Shown: one piece after another, positions 36,331-45,207 of the stretch | Layout: each line of letters begins with the position of its first letter | How positions within the stretch are numbered: position 1 is the stretch's first letter | Made by a program: the position numbers and the translations under genes | Assembly: GCF_006874425.1 (NCBI RefSeq) | Contig: NZ_VIJZ01000011.1 | Span: 62,001 to 126,000 of the forward strand | DNA length: 64,000 bases | From: Paenibacillus ottowii | GTDB lineage: Bacteria; Bacillota; Bacilli; Paenibacillales; Paenibacillaceae | Direction: 5' to 3' | Notes under the pieces: model-generated | What the model saw: only the letters and a program-made list of their open reading frames with translations | The model's database searches: none | What the model was told of the DNA's origin: nothing

Positions 36331-37269
36331 ATGACATCGGAGTGGCAGAGATTACAGACCAAACTGCCGGAATGGGTAGAACAAAGCCGTCATGAGTATA
36401 TCCATGGCAAGGTAGCAGCATATATTCCCGAACTGTCCAAAGCCCCGGCCGATGCGCTGGGTATTGTGGTAATGAATGGTGCGGGTGAGACCGTGGTAGC
36501 CGGAGATACGGAAATTCAATTTACGATGCAAAGCATCTCCAAGGTATTTACGCTCATTCTGGCCTTGATGGATAATGGAGAGGATGTTGTCTTCTCTAAG
36601 GTGGGGATGGAGCCTACCGGGGATCGTTTTAATTCCATGCTCAAGCTGGAACTGGTCGAGCCGGGGATTCCATTTAACCCACTGATTAACGCCGGAGCAA
36701 TTGCAGTCTCTTCTTTGATTCGCGGAAACAGTCCAGAAGAGAGATTTGCCCGTGTTCTTCAATTTTTCCGCCTGCTTACTCATAATGACAAACTGGAATA
36801 TGATCAGGATGTCTACGATTCAGAATCAGCCACAGGCCATTTGAATCGTTCCCTTGCTTATTTTCTAATGGAAAAGGGAATTTTAAGAGGTCATGTGGAG
36901 GATGTGCTTGACGTCTATTTTAGACATTGCGCTGTCAAATTGAACTGTACAGATTTAGCACGCATGGGACTCGTACTAGCCTTCAACGGCCGTGATCCGA
37001 TCACAGGTATACCGCTGATTCCCCGTCGCTATGTACAGATCGCCAAAACATTTATGACAACATGCGGTATGTATGACGCCTCTGGTGAATTCGCCATTCA
37101 AGTCGGACTCCCTGCCAAAAGCGGTGTATCTGGAAGTATAATGACAATGGTACCCGGACGATATGGTATCGGGCTAGTAGGGCCTTCATTGAATCGTATG
37201 GGCAACAGTACAGCGGGGGTGCACTTGCTGGAGACGATGTCTCGGGATATGGATTGGAGCTTGTTTTAG
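36331..37269 (+). CDS. glsA: Glutaminase
   Basis: A 312-residue serine-dependent glutaminase of the beta-lactamase-like fold; it converts glutamine to glutamate and ammonia. FTMQSISKVFTL gives the catalytic S-x-x-K, NPLINAGAIAVSSLI the conserved Asn-Ala-Gly segment, and AKSGVSGSIMTMVPGRYGIGLVGPSLN the C-terminal motif. The ATG at 36331 follows GGAGG; the frame also opens upstream to 36280 without a site. It is divergent from the NRPS and has its own terminator. A role in acid resistance or nitrogen use is typical of the family. Confidence 0.92.
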   Translation: MTSEWQRLQTKLPEWVEQSRHEYIHGKVAAYIPELSKAPADALGIVVMNGAGETVVAGDTEIQFTMQSISKVFTLILALMDNGEDVVFSKVGMEPTGDRFNSMLKLELVEPGIPFNPLINAGAIAVSSLIRGNSPEERFARVLQFFRLLTHNDKLEYDQDVYDSESATGHLNRSLAYFLMEKGILRGHVEDVLDVYFRHCAVKLNCTDLARMGLVLAFNGRDPITGIPLIPRRYVQIAKTFMTTCGMYDASGEFAIQVGLPAKSGVSGSIMTMVPGRYGIGLVGPSLNRMGNSTAGVHLLETMSRDMDWSLF

Positions 37270-37276
37270 TATATCA

Positions 37277-37320
37277 AAAAGGGTATTCCCAGCCTGTACG
37301 GCTTATAGGAATACCCTTTT
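37277..37320. terminator. Bidirectional terminator between glsA and catE
   Basis: AAAAGGGTATTCC paired with GGAATACCCTTTT, a 13-bp perfect stem between convergent genes. Confidence 0.8.
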
Positions 37321-37350
37321 CTGTTACGTTCCAAAACTTTGCTAAATGGT

Positions 37351-38208
37351 TTAATCATGAACCAATTTGATCTGAATGTGGAACGGGTCAGCCACATATA
37401 TGGCACCATCACGTTCTTGCCATTCATAACCTGCCGCAGCCAAACGAGCAGTAATGGCATCCAATTCTTGTTGATCTGGAACAACCAATTCAAAATAATT
37501 TAATCCTGCCGCCTGCTCAGGAGCTGGTGGAGCACCTTCACCTGCCCATATGTTCAAGCCCATATGGTGATGGTAACCACCTGCAGAAACGAACAAGGCT
37601 GAAGCTCCATATCGGCACGTAATGTCAAAGCCAAGCACATCACAATAAAATTGCTGTGCTGTGAGCAGATTAGACACATGGAAATGAACGTGACCAATTG
37701 CCGTTCCCTGCGGCAGTCCCTGCCAAGGTAGATTTTCAGAAATGGCAATCAGACCTTCTGCATCCACGGGATCTGTTCCCATCATGTAATAACCATTTGC
37801 GTCCTTCTTCCATTGATCACGAGGACGATCCGCATAGATTTCAATCCCGTTATTATCGGGATCATGAATGTATAGTGCCTCACTTACATCATGGTCTCCC
37901 TGTCCAATTTCAATCTCATGGGCCAGCAGATTGCGTAAAGACAAGCCGAGAGCTACACGATTCGGTAGAAGAATAGCAAAGTGATATAATCCGGCTACGG
38001 ATTGGCGCGGCAGAATCACTGCATTTTCAACATAATTAAGGATCAGGAGCGGATGTTTTCCGTCGACAGTCAATTCAGCGGTATCCGCCGCTTGACGCAG
38101 AAGCTGTAGACCAACGACCTCAGTGTAAAATTGAATAGAACGCTCCAAGTTACTCACTTTTAATGAAACCTGCCCGATTTTGGTTTTGTCATGAAGATGT
38201 GCTGTCAT
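37351..38208 (-). CDS. catE: VOC-family catechol-2,3-dioxygenase-like protein
   Basis: A 285-residue protein with two vicinal-oxygen-chelate modules (about 8-130 and 165-285). Metal-ligand positions are visible in GQVSLKVSNLERSIQFY, LYHFAILLP, IGHVHFHVSN and NYFELVVPDQ. Length and sequence match Bacillus subtilis CatE (YfiE), an extradiol dioxygenase that removes catechol. It lies 49 bases behind a DoxX gene, the same pairing as catDE, and GAGGGAA precedes the ATG. In Bacillus the pair responds to quinones and thiol stress. The divergent XRE-cupin regulator is not the Bacillus one. Confidence 0.85.
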   Translation of the reverse strand: MTAHLHDKTKIGQVSLKVSNLERSIQFYTEVVGLQLLRQAADTAELTVDGKHPLLILNYVENAVILPRQSVAGLYHFAILLPNRVALGLSLRNLLAHEIEIGQGDHDVSEALYIHDPDNNGIEIYADRPRDQWKKDANGYYMMGTDPVDAEGLIAISENLPWQGLPQGTAIGHVHFHVSNLLTAQQFYCDVLGFDITCRYGASALFVSAGGYHHHMGLNIWAGEGAPPAPEQAAGLNYFELVVPDQQELDAITARLAAAGYEWQERDGAIYVADPFHIQIKLVHD

Positions 38209-38257
38209 GAGATTTCCCTCTTTCTATATGGATTGGAGGACTAAGGTTAAATCAAAA

Positions 38258-38671
38258 TTATTGCTCTGTTGACTTACGACGGCTGAACAAAGAATCCAAA
38301 GACAAGCGAGTAGTAGGCGCAAATACGAGGTGAAGAGCTACCAGAATAAAAGCAATATCCAGTTCATAGCCTGCACCTTGACCATTTCCCATCAACCCAC
38401 CAGACAATTTGGCTGTGAAAATGGCACCAATCAATACAATAACAAAAAGGCCAGATACATAACGAGTAAGCAATCCAAGAATCAATGCAATCCCGCCGAC
38501 CAACTCAATTACCGCAACCACATAACCTAAAAATCCTGGGACGCCAATACTGGAAAACCAGCCTGCTACATTACCCAACCCCATTTGGAATTTAGCTATT
38601 CCATGTGCCAGGAACAAAATCCCCAGCGCCACCCGCATAATTGTAGAAACGTTTCTGCTTGCTGAACTCAT
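38258..38671 (-). CDS. catD: DoxX-family membrane protein
   Basis: A 137-residue protein with four membrane helices. RVALGILFLAHGIAKFQMGL and AVIELVGGIALILGLLTRY are the DoxX signature. In Bacillus subtilis the DoxX protein CatD is the partner of the catechol dioxygenase CatE and contributes to quinone and disulfide stress defence. GGAGAGA precedes the ATG. Upstream are two promoter candidates and two palindromes in a 270-base region shared with the divergent XRE-cupin gene. Confidence 0.82.
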   Translation of the reverse strand: MSSASRNVSTIMRVALGILFLAHGIAKFQMGLGNVAGWFSSIGVPGFLGYVVAVIELVGGIALILGLLTRYVSGLFVIVLIGAIFTAKLSGGLMGNGQGAGYELDIAFILVALHLVFAPTTRLSLDSLFSRRKSTEQ

Positions 38672-38774
38672 GTTTATCTCTCCATTCTGTTTGTTTAATT
38701 ACACTCATACAAGCGTATATGAATAAATAATTTATATCACTAATAATTTGGTTAAAAAAAGAGACTCGTCTGAA

Positions 38775-38900
38775 TCTATACCGCAGCACATATGTGTGTA
38801 TCAAACTCGAATTATTAGTAATAGTAATAATTATTTTGTAATGTGAATTTAGCATAAGAAAGTATAGTCTGTCAACAAATTATTTGGTATGATAAATAAT
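38775..38900. promoter_or_regulatory. catDE / XRE-cupin control region
   Basis: For catDE (minus strand) I see TTGACA (38870-38875) with TAAATT (38846-38851), 18 apart, and a second pair TTGATA (38799-38804) with TATAGA (38775-38780), 18 apart. Palindromes ATTATTA-N7-TAATAAT (38811-38831), ATTATTT-N8-AAATAAT (38879-38900) and CACATATGTG (38787-38796) are set around them as likely operators. Confidence 0.5.
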
Positions 38901-38941
38901 AAATTAGTATAGATTATAATTTTAAAAAGGAGGAATGCTCA

Positions 38942-39481
38942 ATGGGTATAGGGTGCAACATTCGCGCGGCTCGTAAACGTAAAAATTTATCCATCCAGCA
39001 AATATGCGAACGAACCGGACTATCTCAAGGGTTTATGAGTCAAGTAGAAAATAATAAAACCTCCCCTTCCATCGCTACATTGGACAGCATCGCTAATGCG
39101 CTGAACGTCCCTCTTGCTTTTCTGCTTCTTAAAGAAGAGGAACGGATGCAAGTAATTCGCAAGGATGAGCGCCGTAAAACGTTGTATGGTAAAAACAACC
39201 TTCAGGTCGATCATTTGGGTGGTCAGGGGAATGTCAAAATGATGCTGGTGGACATGCCGCCAGGCTCATCTACAGAAGAAGAGCATGCACATGCCGGGGA
39301 TGAGATTCATTTTATTTTGGAGGGTACGGTATATGTGGAGCAGGGCGAGGATTCAGCTACGCTGGAAGCAGGAGATTCCTTTAGCTGGAGAGCAGCCATC
39401 CCCCACTATGCCAAAAACGTAGGAGAAAACAATGCGCGTATTCTGATCGCCGTATTTCTCGAAGCAGATCATGACGTCTAA
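38942..39481 (+). CDS. XRE-cupin transcriptional regulator
   Basis: A 179-residue protein. An N-terminal XRE helix-turn-helix (about 7-60: LSIQQICERTGLSQGFMSQVENNKTSPSIATL) is joined to a C-terminal cupin (about 100-175: EEEHAHAGDEIHFILEGTVYVEQG, with His and Glu metal-ligand positions). Such regulators sense small molecules through the cupin. It is divergent from catDE and the palindromes between them point to control of both. AAGGAGGA precedes the ATG by six bases. Confidence 0.85.
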   Translation: MGIGCNIRAARKRKNLSIQQICERTGLSQGFMSQVENNKTSPSIATLDSIANALNVPLAFLLLKEEERMQVIRKDERRKTLYGKNNLQVDHLGGQGNVKMMLVDMPPGSSTEEEHAHAGDEIHFILEGTVYVEQGEDSATLEAGDSFSWRAAIPHYAKNVGENNARILIAVFLEADHDV

Positions 39482-39525
39482 TAAAAGTTTGAGCAGTTTA
39501 CAAGGTCAAACACTTATTTCATTGC

Positions 39526-39576
39526 AAAAAGCGTGTACCGAGAAGTTAAATTAACTTCAACGATACACGCTTTTTT
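39526..39576 (+). terminator. Terminator after the XRE-cupin gene
   Basis: AAAAAGCGTGTA paired with TACACGCTTTTTT; the loop itself holds GAAGTTAA/TTAACTTC. It also faces the convergent gene ending at 39593. Confidence 0.8.
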
Positions 39577-39592
39577 GTAGTAGTTGTTCAAC

Positions 39593-40597
39593 TTATTTCA
39601 TTGTCGATCGAACATCGGTCCTCGATTCCCATGGAAGCTTGAAGGTTTTCATGATCTGCTTGGCATCGGCTCGGAGTCCACTTATCGGATCGCCCGTCGT
39701 ACCCAGCAGCTCATCTTTTTTATCCATAGTAATACGCCCATAAAAAGTAGTGCTGCTGTCTCCCCATCCTGTAGTATACTCATAGATCAGCGGCTTATTA
39801 AGTTTCGGATAAGTTCCCCACTGATCTTTGGCTTTATTGGCCAAAAACAGCTCCAGTGGATCGTATTCCATCGTAAAGGTATTATCAAAAGGAGCTCCCA
39901 CATACCCTTGATAGGTGACCATCGGAAAATCGTCCTTCACTTCAACCAGACTCAGCACATCCCCGTTCACTGTAAAATACCGTAATGCTTCACCTTGAGG
40001 GAACATGTAGACACTAGACAAAAGCTCAGTGTTAGGACGGTGAACTTCTATATAAGGATGAACAGAATGTCTTTCTAGCCGAATGAACGCTTCGCGTGCT
40101 GCTACGAGATCCCCCTCATACAATTGTTCTTTTAGTTTACCGTGACTCGGTGGCTCGATCTGAATCTGTGTGTTTGTCTTCTCCAACGTATAACCTAATT
40201 CAAGCGACACGTCTCTAAGAGGTACATATACATCTTTACCTACAACCTTAAAGATCAGTTGCTGCTGGTTCTTACGTAATCGCTCTTTAAGTATTAAGGG
40301 TGCTGCCCACTTTTGCAGCGTAATCTGCTTTTGTTTAGCGTCCCAATGGTAGCTTGCACCCACAGCTTCAGCGTATGGTTTGAGCGGTACCATCAGCTTA
40401 CCGTCGATCAATAGCGGTTTGATTTTGTTGTTTAAGGGTTGACCGGCTATAACAATATCGGTTATCTGTGTTGCTTGAGGTGCCGGGGTTGCCTGCTTAG
40501 CCGCTTCGGCTTCTCCTTGGTGCGTTGTTGTCAACAATAATGATAACATGAGCAAGGCGACAAACCATCGCTGAAATCCTGTTCGATCTAGCTTCAT
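39593..40597 (-). CDS. Secreted copper-amine-oxidase-N domain protein
   Basis: A 334-residue exported protein. A signal peptide (about 1-32, ending EAEAA) is followed by the copper-amine-oxidase-N repeats (about 55-150: KLMVPLKPYAEAVGASYHWD, DVYVPLRDVSLELGYTLE) and a C-terminal part of ~170 residues that I do not recognise (SSVYMFPQGEALRYF, then YTTGWGDSSTTFYGR). It lies 41 bases after the NAGPA-domain gene and is probably in its operon. A role at the cell envelope is inferred. Confidence 0.75.
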   Translation of the reverse strand: MKLDRTGFQRWFVALLMLSLLLTTTHQGEAEAAKQATPAPQATQITDIVIAGQPLNNKIKPLLIDGKLMVPLKPYAEAVGASYHWDAKQKQITLQKWAAPLILKERLRKNQQQLIFKVVGKDVYVPLRDVSLELGYTLEKTNTQIQIEPPSHGKLKEQLYEGDLVAAREAFIRLERHSVHPYIEVHRPNTELLSSVYMFPQGEALRYFTVNGDVLSLVEVKDDFPMVTYQGYVGAPFDNTFTMEYDPLELFLANKAKDQWGTYPKLNKPLIYEYTTGWGDSSTTFYGRITMDKKDELLGTTGDPISGLRADAKQIMKTFKLPWESRTDVRSTMK

Positions 40598-40638
40598 TAT
40601 TAGTCTCCGTTCACTGAATAGACTTGTTCCTCCCGGCT

Positions 40639-41760
40639 TTATCTCTTTTTCGCTGCGTCAATGTTTTCGGGTTTCATCCCTGCCCATATATTCGGGATAC
40701 TGACGGTCTCTGGATGCTCAAATACGAGAAACGCAGTCGGCAAATATCGCTCTCCGTATTCAGAGGAAGGCTTGTTGACAATGGTGTTGTCCTTGACGAG
40801 TACCGTGGATGAACCTCCATCCAGATTAGCACCGATAACCGCTCCATGTTTAAGTAAAATATTTTGCATATCATACAAGTTGGCACCGATGCTGTACCCA
40901 GGCTGGCGACCGTCGACGGTTACGAAAATAATTGCCCCGTCTGCTCTCTGCCCCATTGCAGTACGGGGAGCAATTCCCCATCCCTCGCTCGCATTGCGAA
41001 TCAGACCTTTTCCATTTACGATTAGCCGTGGTTGAAAAGTAACCGCTTCTTGCACATTCATTTTGGACAACTCGGACAACGAATAATGACCGGCTATCAT
41101 TTTTCCCTGTTTATCAATACCTACGATTTGAACCGAGGCATCTTTACCCATATCGTTGTAGTATATCTGGCCCTGAGAGATGACAACACCAATCGGTTTA
41201 AAGCCATTCCCGTTCCAGTTGGGATCAGCGAATCCACCGCCATTTACGCCAGCAACAGCCCCTAGACGCTCGACCATGCTAGATACTCGTTCTCCCCGGC
41301 CGACTTTAGCAGGAACGCCAAGTCTAATTTTAGTGGGGTCATGCACAGTCATAACATAGCCATGATAATTGCGTCCCGACACCTCTTCCACTTCTACCAG
41401 CGGCGTTTGTTGTACCTTGGTTGGAACCAGATCAGGCAGCTTGATTGTATGTCTGTCCTTCTCCTCCCCCATCTCCTCGAATCGGGCCGAATATTCAGCC
41501 ACGCGTTTCTTCGCCTCTTCTTCCCCGATAAAATATTTCGCCCAGTGACGATGCTGAGTCGTAATTAGTGTGTCCGCAGCCAAATAGCGCATATCCTTGC
41601 CAGATGGGGTTAAAAACAACCATGCGCAACCCCCAACTCCGGCTAAAAGGAGTACAATAAAAAGTCGCAGCATAAAGCGACCAAATCTTCCTTTTCGTTT
41701 CTTTTTCTTATTTTTCTGCCTGCGAGTTGCTGCCCGCTGTGGCAAGACTTCCGGTTTCAT
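40639..41760 (-). CDS. Membrane-anchored phosphodiester glycosidase (NAGPA domain)
   Basis: A 373-residue protein. A very basic N-terminus (RRQKNKKKKRKGR) precedes one membrane helix (about 29-51), so the rest is outside. The C-terminal ~230 residues are a NAGPA/DUF2233 domain: GAVAGVNGGGFAD, GWGIAPRTAMGQRADGAIIFVTVDGR, GANLDGGSSTVLV. Relatives cut phosphodiester-linked sugars, for example from exopolysaccharide or wall polymers. AGGAGAG precedes the ATG. The following CuAO-N gene is probably co-transcribed. Confidence 0.85.
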   Translation of the reverse strand: MKPEVLPQRAATRRQKNKKKKRKGRFGRFMLRLFIVLLLAGVGGCAWLFLTPSGKDMRYLAADTLITTQHRHWAKYFIGEEEAKKRVAEYSARFEEMGEEKDRHTIKLPDLVPTKVQQTPLVEVEEVSGRNYHGYVMTVHDPTKIRLGVPAKVGRGERVSSMVERLGAVAGVNGGGFADPNWNGNGFKPIGVVISQGQIYYNDMGKDASVQIVGIDKQGKMIAGHYSLSELSKMNVQEAVTFQPRLIVNGKGLIRNASEGWGIAPRTAMGQRADGAIIFVTVDGRQPGYSIGANLYDMQNILLKHGAVIGANLDGGSSTVLVKDNTIVNKPSSEYGERYLPTAFLVFEHPETVSIPNIWAGMKPENIDAAKKR

Positions 41761-41925
41761 TCATCATCTCTCCTGTATGGTGTCTTCTATCGTATTTCAT
41801 CACTATTGCCCATCAAATGATCCGTAATGATAGGCTGCGACATCTAACGACAATATCATAAACTAATTTTGTAGAATGATAGTGTCAATTTTTTAACAGA
41901 TTCATCCACTCTGAAAAATAAAATA

Positions 41926-41955
41926 ACAAAAAGCCCTTCACATGAAATGTGAAGG
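41926..41955 (-). terminator. Terminator after the cation antiporter
   Basis: CCTTCACAT-TTC-ATGTGAAGG on the minus strand followed by GCTTTTTGTTATTTT. The rest of the ~220 bases from 41761 shows nothing I can assign. Confidence 0.8.
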
Positions 41956-41981
41956 ACTGCAAAGATAAGAACAAAACTCAA

Positions 41982-43448
41982 TTACGGAGCCGCCTCTGGT
42001 TCGAGCAGCATGAACAGTTCTTTCATCTGCTGTCGTTTGAGCTTGGGACTAAGCACGTACAAAGTATCGCCAGGTTCAATTACAGTCGTGCCTCTCGGAG
42101 CAATAATTTGCTCATTCCGAATAATAGCTGTGAACAAAATGTCCTCAGGCAGCTGTATATCCTGGATCGCCTTGCCGGCTATCGACATCCCCTTTTGTAC
42201 CTGAATGTGATTGATTTCCGAAGTGGTTTTTCCCAGAGAAACTAATTCTAGCAGTGAAGGCGACGATGTCTGGTTAGGGTCCATCAAGCCAAGCTTCACT
42301 GCTAACCACGAAATCGTGGTACCTTGAATAATCGCAGAAGTGAGCACTACGAAAAATACAACATTAAAAAACACGGGGCCTACATCCATTTCATCAAGTA
42401 ATGGATAGGTTGCTAGTACAATGGGTACCGCTCCCCGCAGTCCAGCCCAGGATAACAACGTCTTCTCGCGGACAGAGTATCTGGAAAATAGCAAGCTTAG
42501 GAACACGCCTATTGGACGAGCCACGAGCATGAGGATGAAGGAGAGCGCCAAGCTTTGCCACGCAATGCCCAGCAATTGATCGGGAAAAACCAATAGCCCA
42601 AGCAGGACAAACATCATGATCTGCACCATCCAGGCGAAACCATTGTTAAAATGAATAATGGATCGCTTGTAGGTCAAGTCGGAATTTCCTAATACAATAG
42701 CCATGACATACACGGCCAGCAGTCCACTTGCTTCCAATAACGATGCCGCCGCATACGTCAAGACTGCAAAAGCTAATGCCATCACAGGATACAAACCAGA
42801 TGAATCAAAATTCATTTTATTAATCGCGTATACTCCCAGGCGTCCAAGAACAAAACCAACAACTAAACCAAAACCCATTTCCCATAAAAACAGCAAGATA
42901 TGTATCCAGATGGATTGTTCAGGGTGATGTATTAGCTCAATCAATGTTACTGTGAGAAATACAGCCATCGGATCATTACTGCCGGATTCCGCTTCGAGCG
43001 TTGAGGTAATCCGTTTTTTGATATTTTTACCGCCTAAAACGGAAAATACGGCTGCCGCATCCGTTGATCCGACGATAGCGCCGAACAACATCGATTCCAT
43101 CCAGCCTACGCCTAAAATAAACTTGGCGCATACGCCGATGACTACAGTCGTAATGATGACCCCTAGCGTTGATAATGACAATGCAGGTCGAATAACTGGC
43201 TTAATATCAGTAAACTTTGTCTGCATCCCACCTTCAAACAGAATGACAATGAGCGCGAGAATGCCCACCAGCTGTGTGATAAAGGCATTATCAAAATAAA
43301 TAAACTGACTGAGCACCATGCCTACGGCAATAAACAAAACAAGCGCAGGCATGCCGAAACGGCTGGAAAATTTGGTAGTCAGCACACCGACCAGCAGCAA
43401 GCCGGACAGCAAAAGCACAATCAAATTAATCACGGTTGTCTGTTCCAT
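41982..43448 (-). CDS. CPA1-type K+/H+ or Na+/H+ antiporter with RCK_C domain
   Basis: A 488-residue antiporter (CvrA/NhaP2 type). About 12 helices include the FEGGMQTKF and EAESGSNDPMAVFLT motifs, the latter with the ND pair of the ion-binding site. The last ~85 residues (IQVQKGMSIAGKAIQDIQLPE, then GTTVIEPGDTLYVLS) form a TrkA-C/RCK_C domain, a place where nucleotides such as c-di-AMP can regulate potassium systems. ATG 43448 follows AGGAGAAG; 11 upstream codons are excluded. Ion choice cannot be read. Confidence 0.88.
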   Translation of the reverse strand: MEQTTVINLIVLLLSGLLLVGVLTTKFSSRFGMPALVLFIAVGMVLSQFIYFDNAFITQLVGILALIVILFEGGMQTKFTDIKPVIRPALSLSTLGVIITTVVIGVCAKFILGVGWMESMLFGAIVGSTDAAAVFSVLGGKNIKKRITSTLEAESGSNDPMAVFLTVTLIELIHHPEQSIWIHILLFLWEMGFGLVVGFVLGRLGVYAINKMNFDSSGLYPVMALAFAVLTYAAASLLEASGLLAVYVMAIVLGNSDLTYKRSIIHFNNGFAWMVQIMMFVLLGLLVFPDQLLGIAWQSLALSFILMLVARPIGVFLSLLFSRYSVREKTLLSWAGLRGAVPIVLATYPLLDEMDVGPVFFNVVFFVVLTSAIIQGTTISWLAVKLGLMDPNQTSSPSLLELVSLGKTTSEINHIQVQKGMSIAGKAIQDIQLPEDILFTAIIRNEQIIAPRGTTVIEPGDTLYVLSPKLKRQQMKELFMLLEPEAAP

Positions 43449-43646
43449 ACGGCTTCTCCTATCTTGAAAATAAATGTTCATTTTTTCGCCTTCTAACTAT
43501 ATACCCTCAAATCACACAGAATACTAATCTTAAGCAAAAAAATTATGGGAAAATTAAAAAATCCAGCTCATGGTCTGTGCTGGATCGGCACTCCACAAGC
43601 TGGTTTGTAAATTTTGTAGGTCTTAAGCTACGACCATCGTCATGCT

Positions 43647-45035
43647 TTATGCTTTAGGATGAATCATATGCGCAGGTACAACATATTGGTCAAACTGCTC
43701 TTCCGTCAGCAGTCCACTACGAAGTGCCGCTTCCTTTAGAGACAGTCCTTCTGCATGTGCAAGTTTGGCGATTTTAGCAGCATTTTCATATCCGATATGT
43801 GGATTTAATGCTGTCACCAACATCAGTGAATTATTCAAATTGTGCTCAATTTTAGCAAGATCGGGCTCGATGCCAACAGCACAGTTGTCATTAAAAGCAA
43901 TGATGGAATCGGCCAGCAGATGAACAGATTGCAAAAAATTGTATATGATTACTGGCTTGAAAACATTCAATTCAAAATTGCCTTGACTTGCTGCAAAACC
44001 AATAGCCGCGTCATTACCCATGACTTGCGTAACGACCATCGTCAGTGCTTCACTCTGGGTTGGATTCACCTTACCAGGCATAATGGAGCTCCCCGGCTCG
44101 TTAGCTGGAATCGTGATTTCCCCCAAACCGCTCCGCGGACCACTCGCCAACCAGCGAACATCATTGGCGATTTTCATCAAATCCGCAGCTAGTGCTTTGA
44201 TTGCTCCATGTACAGCCACCACTTCATCGTGACTGGTCAGAGCATGGAATTTATTGGGTGCGGAAGTGAACGTTTTGCCAGTGAAGCCGGAAATTTCTGC
44301 AGAGGTTCGTGAGCCAAACTCTGGATGAGCATTAATTCCTGTGCCTACTGCTGTTCCGCCAATCGCCAGTTCCTTCATATATTGAACCGTATCGACGATC
44401 ATTCGCTTGCTTTTATCCAGCATGGCATACCAGCCGCTGATTTCCTGACCCAGTGTAAGTGGTGTCGCATCCTGTAAATGGGTTCGGCCAATTTTGATGA
44501 TATCCTTGAATTGTTCTGACTTCTGTTGAAAAGTTTCTTTCAGCTTATCAATGGCAGGCAACAAACGGTCCTCAACGGCAATAACACCCGCAACATGAAG
44601 CGCTGTAGGAAACGTATCATTGGAGCTTTGCGACATATTCACATCGTCATTCGGATGCAGCTTCGCATCTTTTCCTTGTTCTTGTAACCATTGGCTGCCC
44701 AGATGAGCAATCACTTCATTGACATTCATATTGGACTGCGTACCGCTCCCTGTCTGCCATACAACCAATGGGAAATGGTCATCGACGCGTCCAGCTAGAA
44801 TTTCGTCCGCTGCATAAATAATGGCGTCCTGCTTCTCCTGAGATAGCCTACCCAACTTATAGTTGCTGATCGCCGCACTCTTTTTGAGCACCGCAAACGC
44901 CTGAATGACCTCTAACGGCATTTTCTCCGAGCCAATCGGGAAATTTTCCTTACTGCGCTGTGTTTGCGCTCCCCACAAACGGTCTGCCGGTACTTTGATT
45001 TCGCCCAACGTATCCTTCTCAATGCGGTAGTTCAA
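43647..45035 (-). CDS. fumC: Class II fumarase
   Basis: A 462-residue fumarate hydratase, the same length as the Bacillus subtilis enzyme. It has VWQTGSGTQSNMNVNEV, the catalytic-His region GRTHLQDATPLTLGQE and the signature GSSIMPGKVNP. It hydrates fumarate to malate in the TCA cycle. I chose the TTG at 45035, seven bases after AGGAGG, giving MNYRIEKDTLGEIKVP like its relatives; a longer frame from 45071 lacks a site. A cre-like sequence at 45129-45142 suggests catabolite control. Confidence 0.93.
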   Translation of the reverse strand: MNYRIEKDTLGEIKVPADRLWGAQTQRSKENFPIGSEKMPLEVIQAFAVLKKSAAISNYKLGRLSQEKQDAIIYAADEILAGRVDDHFPLVVWQTGSGTQSNMNVNEVIAHLGSQWLQEQGKDAKLHPNDDVNMSQSSNDTFPTALHVAGVIAVEDRLLPAIDKLKETFQQKSEQFKDIIKIGRTHLQDATPLTLGQEISGWYAMLDKSKRMIVDTVQYMKELAIGGTAVGTGINAHPEFGSRTSAEISGFTGKTFTSAPNKFHALTSHDEVVAVHGAIKALAADLMKIANDVRWLASGPRSGLGEITIPANEPGSSIMPGKVNPTQSEALTMVVTQVMGNDAAIGFAASQGNFELNVFKPVIIYNFLQSVHLLADSIIAFNDNCAVGIEPDLAKIEHNLNNSLMLVTALNPHIGYENAAKIAKLAHAEGLSLKEAALRSGLLTEEQFDQYVVPAHMIHPKA

Positions 45036-45128
45036 CTCATTTCCTCCTCTTGGCCTATGTAATTCAGACAAAATATGGTGATCTTCCTTGCCTATTATAC
45101 ATTAAATTTCAAATGTTATCATATATTT

Positions 45129-45142
45129 TGCAAGCGCTTTTT
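45129..45142. promoter_or_regulatory. cre-like site upstream of fumC
   Basis: TGCAAGCGCTTTTT has the AAGCGCTT core of CcpA operators and agrees with the degenerate consensus at all but about two positions in either direction. It lies ~95 bases before the fumC start. Confidence 0.35.
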
Positions 45143-45207
45143 TACGATAAGGCCAGAGGAGACAGAAGGAAAATTCAAAAATTCAACTATGAGCTTGATT
45201 ACTAACC

